Source: Rhodocyclaceae bacterium (lineage in GTDB: Bacteria > Pseudomonadota > Gammaproteobacteria > Burkholderiales > Rhodocyclaceae). Taken from it: DNA of 11,010 bases. The position numbers and the translations under genes were made by a program. This document shows, piece after piece, positions 1-9,558 of this stretch. The stretch is from NCBI GenBank assembly GCA_013821865.1, contig PNJM01000061.1:1-11010 (forward strand), written 5' to 3'. The notes beneath the pieces were generated by a model. The model saw only the letters and a program-made list of their open reading frames with translations. It had not been told where the DNA came from and did no database searches. Numbering within the stretch: the first letter of the stretch is position 1; each line of letters opens with the position of its first letter.

Positions 1-1483
1 TGTCCTTCCACGAGATCACCTCGTCGAAGTCGTCCGTCTTCTTGCCGCAGCCTTCGAGCATCGCCTTCGCGGCACGCAGCGCCTGGCGTTCGCGCGCAAT
101 GCGGCTCTGCTCGATGGCGTGCTTGTGGTAGGCCCGCAGCGATTCGGCAATCTCGGCCAGATAACGCGCGCGCGTCGCCGGCACGATGACGTTCTTGCCG
201 GACGATTGCTTGGAGGCCGCCGCCGGCAGCCTGCCCGGCGCGGTTTTCAGGCCCTGCTTCGCCAGCCTGGGCAGCAGCCCCTGGTAGAGCGCGGTGACAC
301 CCTCGTCGTTGAAGCGCGCCGCGATGGTGCCGTACACCGGCATCTCGTCCGGCGCGTGCTTGAACAGCTCGCGGTTGCGCTGGTATTGCTTGCGCACGTC
401 GCGCAGCGCGTCCTCGGCGCCCTTGCGGTCGAACTTGTTGATGGCGACGAAATCGGCGAAGTCGAGCATGTCGATCTTCTCGAGCTGGCTCGCCGCGCCG
501 AACTCCGGCGTCATGACATAGAGCGAGACATCGACGTGCGGCACGATGGCGGCGTCGCCCTGGCCGATGCCCGAGGTTTCGGCGATGATGAGATCGAAGC
601 CGGCCAGCTTGCAGGCGGCGATCGCCTCCGGCAGGGCCTTGGAAATCTCGCTGCCGGTGTCGCGCGTCGCCAGCGAGCGCATGTAGATGTGCGGGTGGTT
701 GATCGCATTCATGCGGATGCGGTCGCCCAGCAGCGCGCCGCCGGTGCGCTTGCGCGAGGGATCGACGGCGATGACGGCGATCTTCAGCGAGTCGTTCTGG
801 TCGAGGCGGAAGCGGCGGATCAGCTCGTCGGTGAGCGAGCTCTTGCCCGAGCCGCCGGTGCCGGTGATGCCCAGCGCCGGCACGACGATCTTCGCGGCGC
901 GCTCCATCAGATCCTGGCGCAGCTTTTCCGGGACGGCGTCGTTTTCCAGCGCGGTGATGAGGCGCGCCAGCTGGCGGCGGTCGCCCGCCTCGACGGCCTG
1001 CAGTTCCTGCGGCGCTTCTTTCGCCGGATCGACGTCGCACTGCGCGGCCATGTCGTTGATCATGCCCTGCAGGCCCATCAACTGGCCATCCTCGGGCGAG
1101 TAGATGCGGGCCACGCCGTAGTCGTGCAGCTCGCGGATCTCGGCCGGCACGATCACGCCGCCGCCGCCGCCGAAGACCTTGATGCTGGCGCCGCCGCGGC
1201 TCTTCAGCAGGTCGACCATGTACTTGAAGAACTCGACGTGGCCGCCCTGGTAGGACGAAATGGCGATGCCCTGCACGTCCTCCTGCAGCGCGGCGGTGAC
1301 GATGTCCTCGACGGAACGGTTGTGGCCGAGGTGGATCACCTCGGTGCCGGTGGACTGGAGGATGCGCCGCATGATGTTGATCGACGCATCGTGGCCGTCG
1401 AACAGCGACGCCGCCGTGACGAAACGGACCTTGTGCTTCGGCTTGTACACCGTAAGTTTCTGGCTCACGCTCAAGTCGGTCAT
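1..1483 (-). CDS. icmF: Fused isobutyryl-CoA mutase IcmF, N-terminal part (3' end outside window)
   Basis: IcmF interconverts isobutyryl-CoA and n-butyryl-CoA using adenosylcobalamin and carries its own G-protein chaperone. The visible 494 codons hold the cobalamin-binding domain first (about residues 18-145; the DGHDAS motif at 29-34 supplies the likely base-off cobalt ligand His31; glycine-rich loop FGGGGG at 104-109). A MeaB-like GTPase domain follows: P-loop GITGTGGSGKSS at 205-216, DPSRKRTGG at 241-249, ETSGIGQGD at 302-310 and NKFD at 349-352. The order B12 domain, then G domain, separates IcmF from methylmalonyl-CoA mutase, whose B12 domain is C-terminal. The family is about 1,090 residues, so the substrate-binding mutase half must lie beyond base 1. 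The ATG is preceded by a strong GGGAGGGA site, 5 bases away. A promoter with a palindromic operator lies just upstream, suggesting its own regulated transcript for branched or short acyl-CoA catabolism. The reading frame is intact throughout. Confidence 0.95.
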   Translation of the reverse strand, partial: MTDLSVSQKLTVYKPKHKVRFVTAASLFDGHDASINIMRRILQSTGTEVIHLGHNRSVEDIVTAALQEDVQGIAISSYQGGHVEFFKYMVDLLKSRGGASIKVFGGGGGVIVPAEIRELHDYGVARIYSPEDGQLMGLQGMINDMAAQCDVDPAKEAPQELQAVEAGDRRQLARLITALENDAVPEKLRQDLMERAAKIVVPALGITGTGGSGKSSLTDELIRRFRLDQNDSLKIAVIAVDPSRKRTGGALLGDRIRMNAINHPHIYMRSLATRDTGSEISKALPEAIAACKLAGFDLIIAETSGIGQGDAAIVPHVDVSLYVMTPEFGAASQLEKIDMLDFADFVAINKFDRKGAEDALRDVRKQYQRNRELFKHAPDEMPVYGTIAARFNDEGVTALYQGLLPRLAKQGLKTAPGRLPAAASKQSSGKNVIVPATRARYLAEIAESLRAYHKHAIEQSRIARERQALRAAKAMLEGCGKKTDDFDEVISWKD

Positions 1484-1510
1484 CGCTGTCCCTCCCGGAT
1501 TGGACTGGAA

Positions 1511-1539
1511 AATCTACATTACGTTGACGTCAACGTCAA
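1511..1539 (-). promoter_or_regulatory. Predicted sigma-70 promoter of icmF
   Basis: On the minus strand TTGACG (1539-1534) and TAGATT (1516-1511) are separated by exactly 17 bases. The -35 box matches the consensus at 5 of 6 positions and the -10 box at 4 of 6. Transcription would begin near 1504, leaving a leader of about 20 bases with the GGGAGGGA ribosome binding site. The prediction comes from reading the sequence only; no start site is known. Confidence 0.6.
1521..1536. promoter_or_regulatory. Palindromic operator overlapping the icmF promoter
   Basis: ACGTTGACGTCAACGT is a perfect 16-base palindrome. It overlaps the -35 box and most of the spacer of the predicted icmF promoter. A shifted reading, TTGACGT-CA-ACGTCAA (1524-1539), is also a perfect inverted repeat with a 2-base centre. 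It resembles the ACGT-nn-ACGT pattern described for LiuR, a MerR-family regulator of branched-chain amino acid and fatty acid catabolism in Proteobacteria. The palindrome is seen directly; the regulator assignment is inferred from pattern similarity and from the function of icmF. A TetR-family repressor is an alternative. Confidence 0.6.
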
Positions 1540-1608
1540 CCCTGACCAGTCCGGCCAAGTGCCTGTCACGGCACGAAATTCGACTTCGGAACGACCTATC
1601 TTGCGCCG

Positions 1609-1726
1609 TCAGCAGCGCTTGCGCAACTCGGCCTTGACACTCGGCCTTGAGCACTTTGCCGTTGGCGTTCTTGGGCAGCGCCGCGACGAACTCATGGCGC
1701 TTCGGCCGCTTGAAGCGGGCGAATCG
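1609..1726 (-). pseudogene. Remnant of an AMP-forming acyl-CoA synthetase C-terminus
   Basis: Read on the minus strand from about 1726, the frame gives RFARFKRPKRHEFVAALPKN, then ANGKVLKAE. This matches the conserved C-terminal end of AMP-forming acyl-CoA synthetases, where the Lys in the NGKVLK segment is the catalytic lysine for adenylation. Upstream of 1726 the similarity stops, so only about 38 of some 520-560 residues remain and the N-terminal and central domains are gone. The frame breaks after KAE at a 13-base tandem duplication; the intended ending KAELRKRC and its TGA (1609-1611) lie in the next frame. The fragment lacks a start and ribosome binding site and sits between the kinase gene and the icmF promoter. 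It is most likely dead DNA from a rearrangement. An acyl-CoA ligase next to icmF fits a former acyl-CoA catabolism cluster. The family recognition is from memory of the motif. Confidence 0.75.
1626..1650. repeat. 13-base tandem duplication in the acyl-CoA synthetase remnant
   Basis: The 12-base string ACTCGGCCTTGA occurs at 1626-1637 and again at 1639-1650, a period of 13. Because 13 is not a multiple of three, the duplication changes the reading frame between the KVLKAE and KAELRKRC portions of the synthetase remnant. Removing one copy joins the two conserved pieces in frame, which indicates a replication-slippage event in a formerly intact C-terminus. Confidence 0.9.
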
Positions 1727-1817
1727 AAAAACACGTATTCGAAACCCAAGGCATGTCTCCTGTCAGAATTCAGCGCACAACCCGGAGCGCCGTGCGGCTC
1801 GCCCGCCAGGCCTGCTC

Positions 1818-3761
1818 TCAAAGCGTGAAGTAAAACGTGGCGCCCTGCCCCACTGCGCCCTCGGCCCATATTTTTCCGGCATGTCGCCTGACAATGCGGT
1901 CGACGATGGCCAGCCCGATGCCTGTTCCCTCGAATTCATGTTCCGAGTGCAGCCGCTGGAACTGCCCGAACAGCTTGTCCCTGAAAACCGGATCGAATCC
2001 GACCCCGTTGTCCCGCACGAAATAGACCGGCCGGCCTGCCATTGCCGCCGCTCCGAACTCGATCCGCGCATTTTCGGATTTCGACGTGAATTTCCAGGCA
2101 TTGCCGAAAAGATTCTCCAGCGCAATGCGCATCAGGCCCGGATCCGCTCTGGCAGGCGTCGCGGGCGCGATGACGATTTCGACATTGCGTTGCGGGTCGG
2201 CACCCTTGAGAATTGATGCCACCGCATGCGCCACGGCGCTCAGGTCGACTTCATCCCGGCGCACCTCGGCCCTGCTGACGCGCGTCAAATCCAGCAAATC
2301 GTCGATCAGCTCCCCCATCCGGTCGGTTGCCGTACGGACGCGCTGCAGATAGCCCTGGGCCGTGTCATCGAGCGCCTTGCCGGCATATTCCTCGGACAAT
2401 ATCGCGCTGAAGCCGTTGATGGCCCTGAGCGGCGAGCGCAGATCATGGGCGACGGAATAGGAGAATGACTCCAGCTCCTTGTTCGTGAATTCCAGTTCGT
2501 TGTTGGCGGCCTCGAGTTGCCGCGTTCGTTCCGCCACGCGCGCCTCGAGCTCCTGGTTGAGGCTGCGGATTTCCTCTTCCGCCCGCTTGCGCTCGGTGAT
2601 GTCGGCCGCGATCGCCAGGTAGCCGCTGATCTGCCCCGTGGAGTCACGCAGCGGCCCCAGGGTCGTGCTGATATCGATGGGCGATCCGTCGCGCTTCCGG
2701 CGCCTGACTTCGGCCTGAACGAAGTTCTCGCCGTTAAGCACTCTCCGGCGCAGGCTTTCCGTTTCATTCCGTTTCTCCTCGGGCACCGTCAGCAGCGGCT
2801 GCCCCAGGATCTCGGCGGCGCGCCAGCCGAACATCCTCTCGGCGGCCGGATTCCAGCCCGTGACGATGCCGTGCACGTCCCTCGTATAGATGGCCAGCGG
2901 AGAGCCCTGGATGATCATCTCCAGCTTCTGGTGCGCCTCGCGCAAGGCCTGTTCGCTTTGTTCCAGGCGTTCCCGGCTGCCCCGCAGCTCTTGCGTCATG
3001 GTCTTCGCCATCGCGGTGGCGCGCAGCTGAAGCGTCTCATCGAATGCGGAGGTTGCGATGGTGAACAGGAAAATCAGGATCGTGCCACCGCCGACGATGA
3101 CGGCCAGCCCTTGCGGGTCGAGTCCCCTGGGAGACGCAAGGCACACGCTTTGCGGATCGAACAGCGCCGCCGCCATGCCCGCATAGTGCATGCCGGCGAT
3201 CGCCAGTCCCATCGCCACGGCGCCGGCCAGCTTGTGCCACATTGCTGCCGCAACCGATCCCGCCGGCCGTAGCTTTAACTTTAACGCCAGCTGCAGCGCC
3301 GCCAGGGATGCGGCAATGGCCACAAGAACGGAAGCAGCGAACAAGACCGGATCATAGCGTATGGGCGGCGTCATCCTCAGGGCGGCCATGCCCGAGTAAT
3401 GCATGACCACGATGCCCAGCCCGATCGCGGTGGAGCTCATCAGCAAGACTCTCCAACCCGTGCTGCCCCGCCGTATGACGAACAGCGCCAGCGCCGACGC
3501 GAGCACCGCGGGGAGCATCGAGCCCAGCGTGATGGGAATGTCGTAGGCGAGCGGGATAGGGAGGCGGAACGCCAGCATGCCGATAAAATGCATGGCCCAT
3601 ATGCCGATACCCATGGACAGCGAGCCGCCGACCAGCCAGTACGCCGCGGCGCTATCCGGAGACGCCGTCAGCCTCGATGCCAGGTCGAGGGTGGCATAGG
3701 AAGCGATGATCGCAATGACGATCGAGAGGCCAACGAGCCAAATGTCGTAGGTGCCCGCCAC
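1818..3761 (-). CDS. MHYT-PAS sensor histidine kinase
   Basis: A membrane sensor kinase of 647 residues from the chosen start. The N-terminal MHYT domain (about 4-260) has seven hydrophobic segments and three signature motifs: MHFIGM at 57-62, MHYSGM at 120-125 and MHYAGM at 191-196. A short helical linker leads to one PAS domain (about 290-400) ending in DITERKRAEEEI. A HisKA domain of the phytochrome-kinase type follows, with SVAHDLRSPL and phospho-acceptor His439. The ATPase has an N box with Asn554 in NLFGNAWKF, a G1 box DNGVGFD at 584-590 and a G2 box GTGIGLA at 612-618. All catalytic motifs are present; there is no receiver domain and no adjacent response regulator. The GTG at 3759-3761 was chosen because a GGGGGG site lies 5 bases before it and the MHYT domain begins three residues later. 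The frame stays open to another GTG at 3836, which has no clear ribosome binding site. MHYT domains have been proposed to sense O2, CO or NO through bound copper; the ligand here is unknown. Confidence 0.9.
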   Translation of the reverse strand: MAGTYDIWLVGLSIVIAIIASYATLDLASRLTASPDSAAAYWLVGGSLSMGIGIWAMHFIGMLAFRLPIPLAYDIPITLGSMLPAVLASALALFVIRRGSTGWRVLLMSSTAIGLGIVVMHYSGMAALRMTPPIRYDPVLFAASVLVAIAASLAALQLALKLKLRPAGSVAAAMWHKLAGAVAMGLAIAGMHYAGMAAALFDPQSVCLASPRGLDPQGLAVIVGGGTILIFLFTIATSAFDETLQLRATAMAKTMTQELRGSRERLEQSEQALREAHQKLEMIIQGSPLAIYTRDVHGIVTGWNPAAERMFGWRAAEILGQPLLTVPEEKRNETESLRRRVLNGENFVQAEVRRRKRDGSPIDISTTLGPLRDSTGQISGYLAIAADITERKRAEEEIRSLNQELEARVAERTRQLEAANNELEFTNKELESFSYSVAHDLRSPLRAINGFSAILSEEYAGKALDDTAQGYLQRVRTATDRMGELIDDLLDLTRVSRAEVRRDEVDLSAVAHAVASILKGADPQRNVEIVIAPATPARADPGLMRIALENLFGNAWKFTSKSENARIEFGAAAMAGRPVYFVRDNGVGFDPVFRDKLFGQFQRLHSEHEFEGTGIGLAIVDRIVRRHAGKIWAEGAVGQGATFYFTL

Positions 3762-3883
3762 CCAAGCCCCCCTTGTCCTATTAAGAAGCCCGGCCGCTTG
3801 TGGACGCGGCTCGATCGGGATGTCCGCCAACACCACTCAAGAGAATCATATGCCATTTATCAGGCAAGGACGCTGCCGGGCGA

Positions 3884-3911
3884 TTGACTCACGCCTGCAC
3901 CAGCCTACAAT
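3884..3911 (+). promoter_or_regulatory. Strong predicted sigma-70 promoter of the small Cys protein gene
   Basis: TTGACT (3884-3889) and TACAAT (3906-3911) are each one base from consensus and separated by 16 bases. Transcription would start near 3918, giving a leader of about 75 bases before the ATG at 3994. It is the best-matching promoter I see in the window and lies in the divergent region shared with the histidine kinase gene. Confidence 0.7.
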
Positions 3912-3993
3912 CCCCTTGATCCCCACCAGTACGGCGGTCCCCAGCAAGGCCAGTCCGCCGCCAGCGCGCCCCACCGAACAAAGGAGAACCGAG

Positions 3994-4152
3994 ATGATCC
4001 TATGCCCCATCGCCATTGTCGCCGGATGCCGGAAATGCCCTGTACTCAAAGTCTGTCCTGTGAAAGGCATCATCGGCGACTACAAAAAACCGGATGAGAA
4101 GCAAACGAAACAGCCTGCCAGGAAATCAAAAAGCAGCGTAAAAAAGAGCTAA
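3994..4152 (+). CDS. Small four-cysteine protein of unknown function
   Basis: A 52-residue protein and the only plus-strand gene I support. The ATG is preceded by AAAGGAGAACCGAG, a near-perfect ribosome binding site, with a strong promoter about 83 bases further upstream. The N-terminal half has four cysteines (4, 12, 15, 21) in the pattern C-x7-C-x2-C-x5-C, two of the last three followed by proline (CPVLKVCP). This is a plausible metal or Fe-S ligand set, but it matches no ferredoxin or zinc-ribbon spacing I can name. After IIGDY at 26-30 the tail (31-52) is Lys-rich, polar and probably disordered. There is no convincing signal peptide or membrane helix. Codons in the tail are A-rich compared with the high-GC neighbours. 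The gene is divergent from the MHYT kinase and convergent with the copper operon. I do not recognise a characterised family, though I have the impression that similar short hypothetical proteins exist in Betaproteobacteria. The translation signals make a chance frame unlikely. Confidence 0.75.
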   Translation: MILCPIAIVAGCRKCPVLKVCPVKGIIGDYKKPDEKQTKQPARKSKSSVKKS

Positions 4153-4230
4153 ACAGGGCGTCGGAAATGCCGCCTGACTCAGGGGAGCCTTTCCTTCCAA
4201 ATTGCGGCACGCCAGTAAACCAAACGCTCC

Positions 4231-4860
4231 TCAACGCTGCGGAATGAAAGCCGGCACCCGGGCCGCGTAGCGCCGGTAGTCGTCGCCGAACTCCGCCAAG
4301 GCATCCCTCTCCTCGCGCCGCGCCAGACGCACGTAGAGGGTCACCATGACGGGAAACAGCACCAGGGTAATGAGCGTCGGCCATTGCAGCAGAAAGCCGA
4401 ACATCACGAGAACGAAGGCGATGTACTGGGGATGGCGCACGCGGGCATAGGGCCCGTCGGTGGCCAGCCGGTGTTCGCGCTGCGCGCGGTAGAGCGCCTG
4501 CCAGGCCGAATGAAGCAGCCAGAAGCCGGCGAAGATGAGCAGATTGCTGAGGATATGGAAGGGGCCGAAATGGGGATTGGCGCGCCAGCCGAACATCACC
4601 TCCAGCAGGTGGCCGGCATCGTGGGAAAGGAAGTCTACGCCGGGGAAGCGCTGCGAGAGCCAGCCGGAGAGCAGGTAGAGCGTGAGCGGAAAGCCGTACA
4701 TCTCGGCGAACAGCGCAACGATGAAAGCCGAGTACATGCCGAGAGAGCGCCAGTCCCGCGTGGTGCGCGGCTTGGCGAAGCTGAAGGCGAACAAGATGAA
4801 CATCAGCGAATTCAGGATCACCAGCGGCCACAGGCCGTAGACGGAAGTTTCCTGGGTCAC
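4231..4860 (-). CDS. Isoprenylcysteine carboxyl methyltransferase-like membrane protein
   Basis: A 209-residue integral membrane protein of the ICMT/PEMT-like methyltransferase superfamily. About five hydrophobic segments are visible (roughly 8-29, 42-65, 102-120, 146-158 and 160-178). The family core follows: GPYARVRHPQY at 136-146, where the RHPQY motif is part of the S-adenosylmethionine site, and REERDALAEFGDDYRRY at 182-198, the conserved C-terminal acidic segment. The protein ends in PAFIPQR, typical of the family. Bacteria generally lack prenylated CaaX proteins, so the substrate is probably another thiol, lipid or small molecule and cannot be read from the sequence. The GTG start overlaps the stop of the upstream DUF2933-like gene (GTGA) and has GGGAG 7 bases before it, so translation is probably coupled. 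It is the last gene of the copper ATPase set; no convincing terminator hairpin follows. Confidence 0.85.
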   Translation of the reverse strand: MTQETSVYGLWPLVILNSLMFILFAFSFAKPRTTRDWRSLGMYSAFIVALFAEMYGFPLTLYLLSGWLSQRFPGVDFLSHDAGHLLEVMFGWRANPHFGPFHILSNLLIFAGFWLLHSAWQALYRAQREHRLATDGPYARVRHPQYIAFVLVMFGFLLQWPTLITLVLFPVMVTLYVRLARREERDALAEFGDDYRRYAARVPAFIPQR

Positions 4861-5111
4861 GGCTTTTCTCCCGGACGTCCTCCCTGTTCCTCTTGGCGTT
4901 CATGCCGGCCATGCCCGTGATGGCCATGCTTGCCGTGCATGAAGAAATGCATCAGCGGGCAGGCGAGGATCACGAGGTAGGGCAGCACTCCCAGCAGATG
5001 GGCGCGGTGCTCGGTCCACAGAAAAAATGCCGCCACGACGGCGAATCCGATCCACACCCACTTCGCCTTCGGATCGAAACGGCGGCCTGCCTTGGGTTGC
5101 TCGTCGGTCAT
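4857..5111 (-). CDS. DUF2933-like small His-rich membrane protein
   Basis: An 84-residue protein. A short basic N-terminus is followed by two hydrophobic segments (about 18-33 and 38-56). The second contains LGVLPYLVILACPLMHFFMH, the recognisable core of DUF2933 proteins that often sit beside copper or other metal-resistance genes. From residue 55 to 70 there are seven histidines (HFFMHGKHGHHGHGRH), plus Cys51, Met54 and Met58, a likely metal-binding tail; residues 71-84 are polar. AAGGA lies 4 bases before the ATG. The gene starts 45 bases after the copper ATPase and shares a 4-base overlap with the methyltransferase-like gene. A role as an accessory metal-binding or chaperoning partner of the pump is inferred from composition and position only. 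Confidence 0.8.
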   Translation of the reverse strand: MTDEQPKAGRRFDPKAKWVWIGFAVVAAFFLWTEHRAHLLGVLPYLVILACPLMHFFMHGKHGHHGHGRHERQEEQGGRPGEKP

Positions 5112-5156
5112 GGCTTCCTTGTGCGACGACCCCTTTGCCGGGAGTCCTGACGGGCG

Positions 5157-7631
<2,475 letters not shown>

Positions 7632-7653
7632 GTTTGCCCCTTGCTTATCGGAT

Positions 7654-9474
7654 TTACTCTACAGTCACCGACTTGGCAAGATTCCTCGGCTTGTCTACGT
7701 CAGTGCCCTTGACCAGCGCGGCATGATAGGCGAGCAGTTGCAGCGGCACGACGTGCAGCACAGGCGAGAGCAGGCCGTAGTGCTCGGGCATGCGGATGAT
7801 ATGCACGCCTTCGGATTCCGGTATCTCGCTGCCGGCGTCGGTGAAAACGAACAGCTCGCCGCCGCGGGCCCGCACTTCCTGCAGGTTGGACTTGAGCTTC
7901 TCCAGCAGCGCATCGTTGGGCGCGACCGCGATCACCGGCATTTCCTTGTCCACCAGCGCCAGCGGGCCGTGCTTCAGCTCACCCGCAGGATAGGCTTCGG
8001 CGTGAATGTAGGAGATTTCCTTCAGCTTGAGCGCGCCTTCAAGCGCGATCGGGTAGTGGAGGCCGCGGCCGAGGAAGAGCGCATGCTGCTTCATGGCGAA
8101 GGCCTGGGCCCAGCGCGCGATCTGGGGCTCCAGTTCGAGCACGCGACCCACCGCCAGCGGCAGATGGCGCATGGCGACGAGATGCGCCGCTTCCTCGCGG
8201 GCGTCGATGCGGCCGCGCAGCTTGGCCAGCGTCACGGCAAGCAGGAACAGGGCGGCGAGCTGGGTGGTGAAGGCCTTGGTGGAAGCAACGCCGATCTCCG
8301 GGCCGGCGCGGGTGAGGAACTTGAGCGCCGCATCACGCACCAGGGCGCTCTCCGCCACGTTGCAGATCGCCAGCGTGCGCGGCTGGCCGAGGACGCGCGC
8401 ATGCTTCATCGCCGCCAGTGTATCGGCCGTTTCACCGGATTGCGAAATGGCGACGACCAGCGCTTCCGGATTGGGCACCGACTCGCGGTAACGGTACTCG
8501 CTGGCGATTTCCACGGCACAGGGCAGACCGGCGAGCTGCTCGATCCAGTAGCGGGCGGTAAGCCCGGCATGGAAGCTGGTGCCGCAGGCAAGGATGAGGA
8601 CGCTTTTCACATCCGCGAGCATCTCCGCCGCGCCGGCGCCGAAAAGCTGTGGAGCGACCGAATGCGCGGCACCGACCATCTCCAGGGTATTGGCCAGTGC
8701 CTGCGGCTGCTCGAAGATTTCCTTCTGCATGTAGTGGCGATAGTGGCCCAGCTCGACGGCATCGACCGAAAGGGAACTGACGTGCTGCGGCCGCTCGACC
8801 GGCGTGCCGTCGGCGCGCAGGATGCGGAAGCCGCCGCGGGATATCTCGGCGATATCGCCGTCCTCGAGATAGATCATGGTGCGCGTCACCTGCAGCAGCG
8901 CCGTCGCATCGGAGGCGGCGTAGTTGCCATCCTCGCCCAGTCCCAGAAGCAGCGGCGCGCCATGGCGCGCAACGACGAGGCGCGCCGGTTCGCGCTCGGA
9001 CAGCACGGCGATCGCATAGGCACCGACCAATTCGGCGCAGGCAGCGCGCGTGGCGGCGAGCAGGTCGGCCCGTGACCTGAGCTTGTGTTCGATGAGGTGG
9101 GCGATCGCCTCGGTGTCGGTGTCCGAGGCGAAGACATAACCAAGGCCGACGAGGCGGGCCTTGATCTGCTCGAAATTCTCGATGATGCCGTTATGCACCA
9201 CCGCCAGACCGGCCGAGACATGCGGATGGGCGTTGCGCTCGGAAGGCACGCCGTGGGTGGCCCAGCGCGTGTGCGCGATGCCGGTGCTGGCGGAGAGGCT
9301 CTCGGCACGGGTCGCGAGCTCCGCCACGCGGCCGACTGCGCGCAGCCGGTACAGGCCGCCGTTGTGCACGGCCAGGCCGGCCGAGTCGTAGCCGCGATAC
9401 TCCAGCCTGCGCAGGCCTTCGAGCAGGACGGGGACGATGTTGCGGTCGGCGACCGCGGCAACGATGCCACACAT
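7654..9474 (-). CDS. glmS: Glutamine--fructose-6-phosphate aminotransferase (isomerizing)
   Basis: GlmS makes glucosamine-6-phosphate from fructose-6-phosphate and glutamine, the first committed step to UDP-GlcNAc for peptidoglycan and lipopolysaccharide. It is 606 residues, a normal length. The N-terminal glutaminase domain starts MCGIV, with Cys2 the nucleophile once Met is removed, followed by [12 protein letters not shown] at 22-33, HTRWATHG at 68-75 and HNGIIEN at 94-100. Two SIS domains bind the sugar phosphate: CGTSFHAG at 297-304 and SQSGETADT at 344-352 in the first, and [11 protein letters not shown] and [14 protein letters not shown] around 479-504 in the second. The C-terminus [13 protein letters not shown] is the usual ending. 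The ribosome binding site is weak, so translation may depend on glmU mRNA. It lies 84 bases after glmU. The 3' end is the conserved region used as attTn7 in many bacteria. Confidence 0.97.
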   Translation of the reverse strand: MCGIVAAVADRNIVPVLLEGLRRLEYRGYDSAGLAVHNGGLYRLRAVGRVAELATRAESLSASTGIAHTRWATHGVPSERNAHPHVSAGLAVVHNGIIENFEQIKARLVGLGYVFASDTDTEAIAHLIEHKLRSRADLLAATRAACAELVGAYAIAVLSEREPARLVVARHGAPLLLGLGEDGNYAASDATALLQVTRTMIYLEDGDIAEISRGGFRILRADGTPVERPQHVSSLSVDAVELGHYRHYMQKEIFEQPQALANTLEMVGAAHSVAPQLFGAGAAEMLADVKSVLILACGTSFHAGLTARYWIEQLAGLPCAVEIASEYRYRESVPNPEALVVAISQSGETADTLAAMKHARVLGQPRTLAICNVAESALVRDAALKFLTRAGPEIGVASTKAFTTQLAALFLLAVTLAKLRGRIDAREEAAHLVAMRHLPLAVGRVLELEPQIARWAQAFAMKQHALFLGRGLHYPIALEGALKLKEISYIHAEAYPAGELKHGPLALVDKEMPVIAVAPNDALLEKLKSNLQEVRARGGELFVFTDAGSEIPESEGVHIIRMPEHYGLLSPVLHVVPLQLLAYHAALVKGTDVDKPRNLAKSVTVE

Positions 9475-9482
9475 ATTTGACC

Positions 9483-9555
9483 GTGAGGAGTAAGGGGTTA
9501 GGAGTGAGGGGTTGGAGACATCGAAGTTGTGTTCTCCTCACCCCCCACTCCTCAC
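9483..9555. repeat. G-rich tandem and inverted repeat between glmU and glmS
   Basis: Two 22-base arms, 9483-9504 and 9534-9555, are inverted copies matching at 19 of 22 positions around a 29-base loop. The left side also contains a 14-base direct repeat with 12 of 14 matches: GGAGTAAGGGGTTA (9487-9500) and GGAGTGAGGGGTTG (9501-9514). The repeat fills almost the whole gap between the two genes. In the transcript it could form a long stem, but no run of U follows, so a Rho-independent terminator is unlikely. It may be one copy of a dispersed intergenic family built from GTGAGGAG-like units. Confidence 0.75.
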
Positions 9556-9558
9556 GCC

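Noticed and set aside
119..1828. A 569-codon open frame on the plus strand opposite icmF
   Set aside because: It is a GC-driven antisense shadow: Arg/Ala/His-rich low-complexity translation, no domain, and the opposite strand encodes IcmF with all expected motifs.
3762..3836. A 25-residue N-terminal extension of the MHYT kinase from a GTG at 3836
   Set aside because: No ribosome binding site there, and the MHYT domain begins just after the GTG at 3761, which has GGGGGG before it. It cannot be fully excluded.
4153..4230. Bidirectional terminator between the small Cys gene and the methyltransferase-like gene
   Set aside because: Only a 4-base GGCG/CGCC stem could be found and no U-rich tail on either strand.
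4070..4927. A 285-codon minus-strand frame overlapping the methyltransferase-like gene
   Set aside because: It is out of frame with the clear ICMT-like protein and gives an Arg/Ala/Pro-rich translation; it also runs antisense into the small Cys gene.
7632..7653. CueR/MerR-type operator before the copper ATPase
   Set aside because: The 22-base gap and the adjoining glmS end show no inverted repeat of the CueR pattern and no promoter-like elements.
9475..9558. Rho-independent terminator or glmS ribozyme between glmU and glmS
   Set aside because: The stem lacks a following U run, and no glmS ribozyme core is recognisable; that ribozyme is typical of Gram-positive bacteria.
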